DNA from: DASZGI01 sp035938995
GTDB lineage: Bacteria; Actinomycetota; Actinomycetes; Streptomycetales; Catenulisporaceae
DNA: 16,600 bases
Assembly: GCF_035938995.1 (NCBI RefSeq)
Contig: NZ_DASZGI010000084.1
Coordinates: 1 to 16,600, forward strand
Direction: 5' to 3'
The stretch's first letter is position 1; each line of letters begins with the position of its first letter. The notes under the pieces were generated by a model that was not told the origin of the DNA, made no database searches, and worked only from the letters and a program-made list of their open reading frames with translations. The position numbers were made by a program, and so were the translations under genes. Below, piece by piece: positions 13,070-16,600 of this stretch.

Positions 13070-13639
13070 ATGAGCATGTGGCAGCGCATCGCAGTCGGGA
13101 CGGCCGTGACCGCAGTCACCGTCGGCGGCCTGACAGCAGCGGCGAACGCGCAGACGACGAGCACCCAGTCCACCGGAAAGTCGGCGGCGCAGACCCACGA
13201 GCGGGGGTCTGACAAGGTCCGGGACAACGAGGAGGTGGTCGAGGCGTTCATGGCGGACGTCCTCGACGGGCACCACGGCGCCGACGCGGCGAAGTACCTG
13301 ACCCCCGACATGGCGTGGCACGGCGGCACCGTCGGCACGGTCGCCGGCAGCGCCAACGTCACCGGCCTGATGACCACCGTCGTTACCTCGATACCTGATC
13401 TGCACACCTCGACGCAGGACATCTTCGGCCAGGGCGACGAGGTCGTGGTCCGCCTGATCGTCAGCGGCACGCAGACCGGACCGCTCCTGGGCATCCCCGC
13501 CAGCGGGCGCCACGTCCAGTGGGACGCGACGGACCTCTACCGGCTGCAGGACGGCAAGATCGCCGAGGAGTGGGCCGCCGAGGATTTCACCGCCTTCCTG
13601 GCCGACACCGGCACGTACAAGGCGCCGTGGATCCAGTAA
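13070..13639 (+). CDS. Secreted SnoaL-like / ester-cyclase-type protein
   Basis: A 189-residue protein with a Sec-type signal peptide: short basic start, hydrophobic stretch about 7-25 and an ANA-Q cleavage site near 27/28, then a polar tether (28-50). The rest is one SnoaL/NTF2-like domain: helix DNEEVVEAFMADVLDG, MAWHGG, and the characteristic C-terminal strands GIPASGRHVQWDATDLYRLQDGKIAEEW (141-168, in two pieces). Cytoplasmic relatives catalyse polyketide ring closure or are uncharacterised; an exported form is less usual and its substrate is unknown. The ATG follows GAGGAGAG; a second ATG two codons on is possible. It lies downstream of MarR copy 2 with its own candidate promoter and operator and is followed by a strong terminator. 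A lipid-soluble ligand or envelope-stress role is only a guess. Confidence 0.8.
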   Translation: MSMWQRIAVGTAVTAVTVGGLTAAANAQTTSTQSTGKSAAQTHERGSDKVRDNEEVVEAFMADVLDGHHGADAAKYLTPDMAWHGGTVGTVAGSANVTGLMTTVVTSIPDLHTSTQDIFGQGDEVVVRLIVSGTQTGPLLGIPASGRHVQWDATDLYRLQDGKIAEEWAAEDFTAFLADTGTYKAPWIQ

Positions 13640-13651
13640 CCCTCCACCGCG

Positions 13652-13713
13652 CCGCGCCGGTGATCTGTGCGCCGTCCTGAGACGGCCCGCGGATCACCGG
13701 CGCGGGGTTTTTT
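13652..13713 (+). terminator. Strong rho-independent terminator after the SnoaL-like gene
   Basis: CCGCGCCGGTGATC (13652-13665) pairs perfectly with GATCACCGGCGCGG (13692-13705), followed by GG and six T (13708-13713). A smaller hairpin, GCCGTC/GACGGC (13671-13686), is nested in the loop. The right arm contains the stop codon of the convergent TetR gene. Confidence 0.9.
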
Positions 13714-14413
13714 GGCCTGCCACGCGGCCGTGGGGTGCGCGGCCTCGGTCGTCGGCCTGGCGCGTGCTGCTGTCCACGAGTGCTTGCTGTACCTGGTCCT
13801 GTGAGCCGGGCGCGGCCGGCAGGGGCGTGTTCTGCCCGTGCGGGCGTGCGCGCATCCCGTCGATGACCAGGACGAGGTAGCGGCGCCACAGCTCGGGCTG
13901 GCCGGTGTGGTCGGTGACCGCCGCAATCATCAGTTGCAGGATCGGCAGGTCCGGGGGCAGCAGGTCGGGCCGCAGCGTGCCCTGCTGCTGGGCCTTGTGC
14001 ACCAGTTGGTCGACCAGCGGAGCGACCCGCGCGCCCATCTGGGCTTGGCGCTGCGGACCGCGTCCGGTGCCGAGCATCACCTCGCGCAGCCCCCGGTCCA
14101 GGGCCTGGATCTCGCAGACCCGTTCCAGGGCGGTGACCAGCCCGGTCCACGCGTCTTCGTGCTCGAGTGCTTCGCGCGTGTAGGACTCGACCGTGTTGAC
14201 CATGTCGGCGAACAGGGCGTCGACCAGTTCCTCTTTGTCGGAGAAGCGGCGGTAGACGGTGCCGACCCCGAGACCCGCGTGATGCGCCACGTCGTTGAGC
14301 GTGGCCGCGACGCCGCGGTCGCGGAACACCTCGCGCGCGGCGGCGAGGATGCGCAGCCGGTTCAACTCGGCGTCCCTGCGCAGCCGCGGCCGTACGGCGC
14401 GTTCAGCGGGCAT
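13694..14413 (-). CDS. TetR/AcrR family transcriptional regulator
   Basis: A 239-residue regulator. The N-terminal DNA-binding domain is clear: ILAAAREVFRDRGVAATLND followed by VAHHAGLGVGTVYRRFSDKEEL (helix-turn-helix about 38-57). The C-terminal ligand-binding helices (about 65-190) include LGTGRGPQRQAQMGARVAPL and IAAVTDHTGQPELWRRYLVL, and a 45-residue polar tail follows. The start at 14413 has GAGGTGA upstream; a longer open frame reaching 14767 runs into the neighbouring hydrolase gene and is not used. The gene follows the hydrolase on the same strand, but a perfect 14-bp hairpin lies between them, so it probably has its own promoter. Its stop codon sits inside the terminator hairpin of the convergent SnoaL-like gene. 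Targets are unknown; the adjacent hydrolase/transporter pair is the natural guess. Confidence 0.9.
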   Translation of the reverse strand: MPAERAVRPRLRRDAELNRLRILAAAREVFRDRGVAATLNDVAHHAGLGVGTVYRRFSDKEELVDALFADMVNTVESYTREALEHEDAWTGLVTALERVCEIQALDRGLREVMLGTGRGPQRQAQMGARVAPLVDQLVHKAQQQGTLRPDLLPPDLPILQLMIAAVTDHTGQPELWRRYLVLVIDGMRARPHGQNTPLPAAPGSQDQVQQALVDSSTRQADDRGRAPHGRVAGQKTPRR

Positions 14414-14480
14414 GGGACGGTCACCTCGGCGACGAAACAGTGCGGCGATATCCGCTTCATCGTAGTGTCCGTTCGCAGGT

Positions 14481-14492
14481 TGTGATCTCACA
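14481..14492. promoter_or_regulatory. Candidate operator upstream of the TetR gene
   Basis: TGTGATCTCACA has perfect 5-bp arms around TC, 68 nt upstream of the TetR start. It could be an autoregulatory site. Only one copy was seen, so support is weak. Confidence 0.3.
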
Positions 14493-14506
14493 TCGCGGTG
14501 GGAGCC

Positions 14507-14541
14507 CGGGTGGCGCGGCCGGTGCGGGGCCGCGCCACCCG
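14507..14541 (-). terminator. Hairpin terminator after the CocE-like hydrolase gene
   Basis: CGGGTGGCGCGGCC (14507-14520) pairs perfectly with GGCCGCGCCACCCG (14528-14541), with a 7-nt loop, about 20 nt past the hydrolase stop. There is no T-run, but the stem is long and GC-only. Confidence 0.75.
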
Positions 14542-14561
14542 AACGGGTGGGAGACGCGTCG

Positions 14562-16364
14562 TCAGGACGACGGTCCCCAGTTCGTGGGGCTGGTGGTGAA
14601 CGCGCCGGGCGGGGCGAGGGGGAGGTTGAGCCGGGAGGCGCCCAGCTCGCCGCGCTCGACGGTGTAGACCCCGCCGGCCAGGTGCGCGAGTTGCTGCGGC
14701 GTGGGCGCCACCGGGAAGTGGAAGCTCGCCAGGGGCTGGCTGGTGAGCACCAGTTGGATCCGATCACCCGCCGGGATCAGCGTGAAATTAGGCAGCAGTG
14801 CGATGTCATAGCGGGTGACGCGTCCCGGCACTACAGGCTGCTGACTGGTCTGTGTGAACGGATGGCTTGGAGAGATCAGCACGCCGTCCTGGCTGTACCA
14901 GCTGGCGGACGGGTCGAGGGCGCGCTGGCTGCCGAGCAGGATTCCGTCGGCCTGTTTGACCACCGTGCCGTCGGGGGCCAGCAGATTGAGCGTCGCGCTC
15001 AGTTCGGTGTCCGGCGTGGTGGAGGTGGCGTAGACCGTCACGTCGGAGGGGCCGTCGAGCACCGCGGCGCGGCCGAGCGGCGCGGTGGTGTACGTCAACG
15101 CATTCGACATGGTCGCCGCCGCCCAGCTCAGTGCGTCGTGACCGCTGCCGTCCGGCATGTTCGTGCTCAGCGTCCCGGCGCCGAAGTAGTACGTCGCCGA
15201 CTGCGGCGAAGGCGGCCATGCGGCGGTGTCCACCCAGCGGGCCGCGGTCTTCTCGAAGATGTGCAAGGGCGTGCGCGTGTCGGCCATACCGGTGGGCTCG
15301 TGCTTGAGCCAGGTGTCGAACCACTCGAGCCGCAGGTTCTCAAGTGTCACGCCGCTCACGTTCTCCCCATGGGTCCACGGGCCGACGATCGCCTGGTAGC
15401 GGCCGGTGGTCGGTTCGTGTGCGGTGATCGGCGCGGTCAGCGGCCGGTGGAAGTAGGCGTTCTGTGCGGCGACGTAGTCCCCGAGGTTGCCGCCGGGGAA
15501 CAGGTCGTTCCAGCCTGCTTCGGTCAGCGCCGGGATGCCGTTGGCCACGATGCTCGGCATCAGGTTCTGCACGTCGCGCGTCTGCCAGTAGGCGTTGTCG
15601 TAGGAGCGCGGCCCGCCGTCGGCCTGCTGGGCGATCGTGACCGCCTGCGGGTCGGTGGCCGGATTGTCCTGTGGGCCGCGCGGTTCGGCATGCGCGATGC
15701 CGGCGACGAACGGCGTGGGAATCCCGCCGTTGCCGGTCAGGTCGTCGTAGAAGTTCGAGTCCGTACAGAACGGTGTGATCGCCTTCAGAGCGGAGTGCGC
15801 GCCGACGGCCGCGGCCGTGAACCACTGATCCACCCCGAGGTAGGAGCATCCGTCCAGGCCGACCTCGCCGTTCGAGCCGGGCAGGGTGTCGGCGGCCCAG
15901 TCGACCAATTCGGCGCCGTCACGGCCCTGACGCGGCCCGAACCAGTCGACCTGTCCGCCCGACGCCCCGGTGCCGCGCACCGCGGAGGCGAGGTAGATGT
16001 AGCCGCGCTGCACGAGGAAATCACCCGCCGCCGCCGGATCGGAGCGCCCGGCACCATACGGGTTCTGCGTCAGCAGCACCGGGAAGCGCCCGTGTGCCCG
16101 CGCCCCGGTGGCCGGATCGGTGGGATACACCACCTCGACGGCAATCTGGACCCCGTCGTCCATCGTCACCTGCACGGTGCTCGGCGCGCTGACCCCGTAC
16201 GTCGCCGGCTCCGGTTGCCACGCGCCGCGCGCATCGGCCGGGGCGGCCCCGGCCGCCGGGACGACGGCGATTGTCAGCAGCCCGGCCAGGGCGGCGCCAG
16301 TCCCTAGCACGCGCGTGGCCGCACGCTCGTTGCGCCACCGGGCCGCGTGCGCTCGTGTTCTCAT
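14562..16364 (-). CDS. Secreted CocE/NonD family hydrolase (X-Pro dipeptidyl-peptidase S15-like)
   Basis: A 600-residue exported serine hydrolase. It has a basic start and hydrophobic signal segment (about 18-38) ending near AAGAAPADA. The alpha/beta-hydrolase catalytic set is visible: Tyr103 in TQNPYGAG (oxyanion side), Ser174 in DGCSYLG, Asp287 in AGWNDLF and His332 in GPWTHGEN. The C-terminal third matches the jelly-roll domain of the S15/CocE group (for example VTVYATSTTPDTELSATLNL, RYDIALLPNFTLIPAGDRIQ). Relatives cleave esters or amides, including cocaine esterase, amino-acid ester hydrolases and glutaryl-acylases; substrate here is not readable. The start at 16364 is preferred over the ATG at 16370 because GGAG (16371-16374) touches the latter and is 6 nt from the former. 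It begins 28 nt after the acetate-transporter-like gene, suggesting co-transcription. Confidence 0.9.
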   Translation of the reverse strand: MRTRAHAARWRNERAATRVLGTGAALAGLLTIAVVPAAGAAPADARGAWQPEPATYGVSAPSTVQVTMDDGVQIAVEVVYPTDPATGARAHGRFPVLLTQNPYGAGRSDPAAAGDFLVQRGYIYLASAVRGTGASGGQVDWFGPRQGRDGAELVDWAADTLPGSNGEVGLDGCSYLGVDQWFTAAAVGAHSALKAITPFCTDSNFYDDLTGNGGIPTPFVAGIAHAEPRGPQDNPATDPQAVTIAQQADGGPRSYDNAYWQTRDVQNLMPSIVANGIPALTEAGWNDLFPGGNLGDYVAAQNAYFHRPLTAPITAHEPTTGRYQAIVGPWTHGENVSGVTLENLRLEWFDTWLKHEPTGMADTRTPLHIFEKTAARWVDTAAWPPSPQSATYYFGAGTLSTNMPDGSGHDALSWAAATMSNALTYTTAPLGRAAVLDGPSDVTVYATSTTPDTELSATLNLLAPDGTVVKQADGILLGSQRALDPSASWYSQDGVLISPSHPFTQTSQQPVVPGRVTRYDIALLPNFTLIPAGDRIQLVLTSQPLASFHFPVAPTPQQLAHLAGGVYTVERGELGASRLNLPLAPPGAFTTSPTNWGPSS

Positions 16365-16370
16365 ATGCAT

Positions 16371-16374
16371 CTCC
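16371..16374 (-). promoter_or_regulatory. Ribosome-binding site deciding the CocE-like start
   Basis: GGAG on the minus strand directly abuts one ATG (16370) but is 6 nt from the second in-frame ATG (16364), which therefore fits initiation better. Confidence 0.6.
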
Positions 16375-16392
16375 AGTGCCTGTATGCCGGGA

Positions 16393-16600
16393 TCACGCGG
16401 CCGGGCTGCGCAGCGGGAAGAGCGGGAAGACCTGCCGGTGCAGCGTCTCGTTCGCCAGTTCCGCCAGCACGATGTAGAACGCCACCCCCGCGAGCACGAT
16501 CTCGGCCCACCCGGCCGCGTGCAGCGCCCCGGTGACCGGCGCGCCCGCGCTGCTCGCGCCCAGGTACGCGACGACCAGCAGCACGATGACGAGGTTGAGC
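16393..16600 (-). CDS. Acetate uptake transporter family protein (SatP/GPR1/FUN34/YaaH-like), 3' end only
   Basis: The last 68 codons of a membrane protein whose 5' part lies beyond the right edge; the frame stays open to the edge and the Met at 16584 is internal. Two hydrophobic segments are seen (LNLVIVLLVVAYLGASSAGA and WAEIVLAGVAFYIVLAELAN), then the short cytoplasmic end ETLHRQVFPLFPLRSPAA. The last span plus the Ala-Glu-x-x-Asn-Glu ending followed by an Arg-x-Val-x-Pro-like stretch resembles the C-terminus of the acetate/succinate-acetate permease family, for example SatP. The N-terminal NPAPLGL signature of this family is not in the window, so the call is moderate. It lies 28 nt upstream of the secreted hydrolase gene on the same strand. 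Confidence 0.65.
   Translation of the reverse strand, partial: LNLVIVLLVVAYLGASSAGAPVTGALHAAGWAEIVLAGVAFYIVLAELANETLHRQVFPLFPLRSPAA

Noticed and set aside
14547..16307. A 586-residue open frame on the plus strand
   Set aside because: It lies antisense to the clear CocE-like hydrolase, is rich in Arg/Gly/Val as expected for a GC-rich shadow frame, and shows no family motif.
1..16600. CRISPR arrays, tRNA or rRNA genes, insertion sequences and attachment sites
   Set aside because: No regularly spaced short repeats, cloverleaf or rRNA signatures, transposase motifs or flanking direct repeats were recognised by eye; the only long repeats are the protein-module and paralogue repeats.

Overview
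The window is GC-rich, with tightly packed genes, 4-nt start/stop overlaps and lipoprotein and secretory signals typical of a high-GC actinomycete (Streptomycetales or Catenulisporales-like). The genus cannot be fixed from the sequence alone.

Layout. (1) Positions 1-1878: a leftward pair, an SDR-type NAD(P)-binding protein and a cut-off SnoaL/NTF2-like protein, lies divergent to a MarR regulator. The 408-nt gap between them carries three related inverted repeats. (2) Positions 1948-12101: a leftward carbohydrate-use locus. Its order of transcription is LacI-type repressor, lipoprotein binding protein, two ABC permeases, an intracellular GH31 glycosidase, and two paralogous secreted GH39-like proteins. 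A perfect TCGAA-N4-TTCGA repeat sits exactly 13 nt before both the repressor and the binding-protein start codons. No transport ATPase is encoded. (3) Positions 12251-13639: a second MarR regulator, about three quarters identical to the first, followed by a terminator and a secreted SnoaL-like protein. The promoter region of the latter carries the same ACTTGA-type repeat as the first MarR locus. (4) Positions 13694-16600, leftward: the 3' end of an acetate-uptake (SatP/GPR1/FUN34/YaaH-like) transporter, a secreted CocE/NonD-type hydrolase, a terminator, and a TetR regulator.

How the parts may work together (inference). One intact secreted GH39-like enzyme would release a small sugar, probably an oligosaccharide, outside the cell. 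The binding protein and permeases import it, powered by a shared ATPase encoded elsewhere. The GH31 enzyme cleaves it in the cytoplasm, and the LacI protein represses the operon until a sugar is present. The most striking feature is that the two GH39-like copies are very similar, yet one has lost a precise 119-codon block containing the predicted catalytic nucleophile while staying in frame. The two MarR/SnoaL modules flanking the sugar locus look like duplicated stress- or ligand-responsive switches that share operator sequences.
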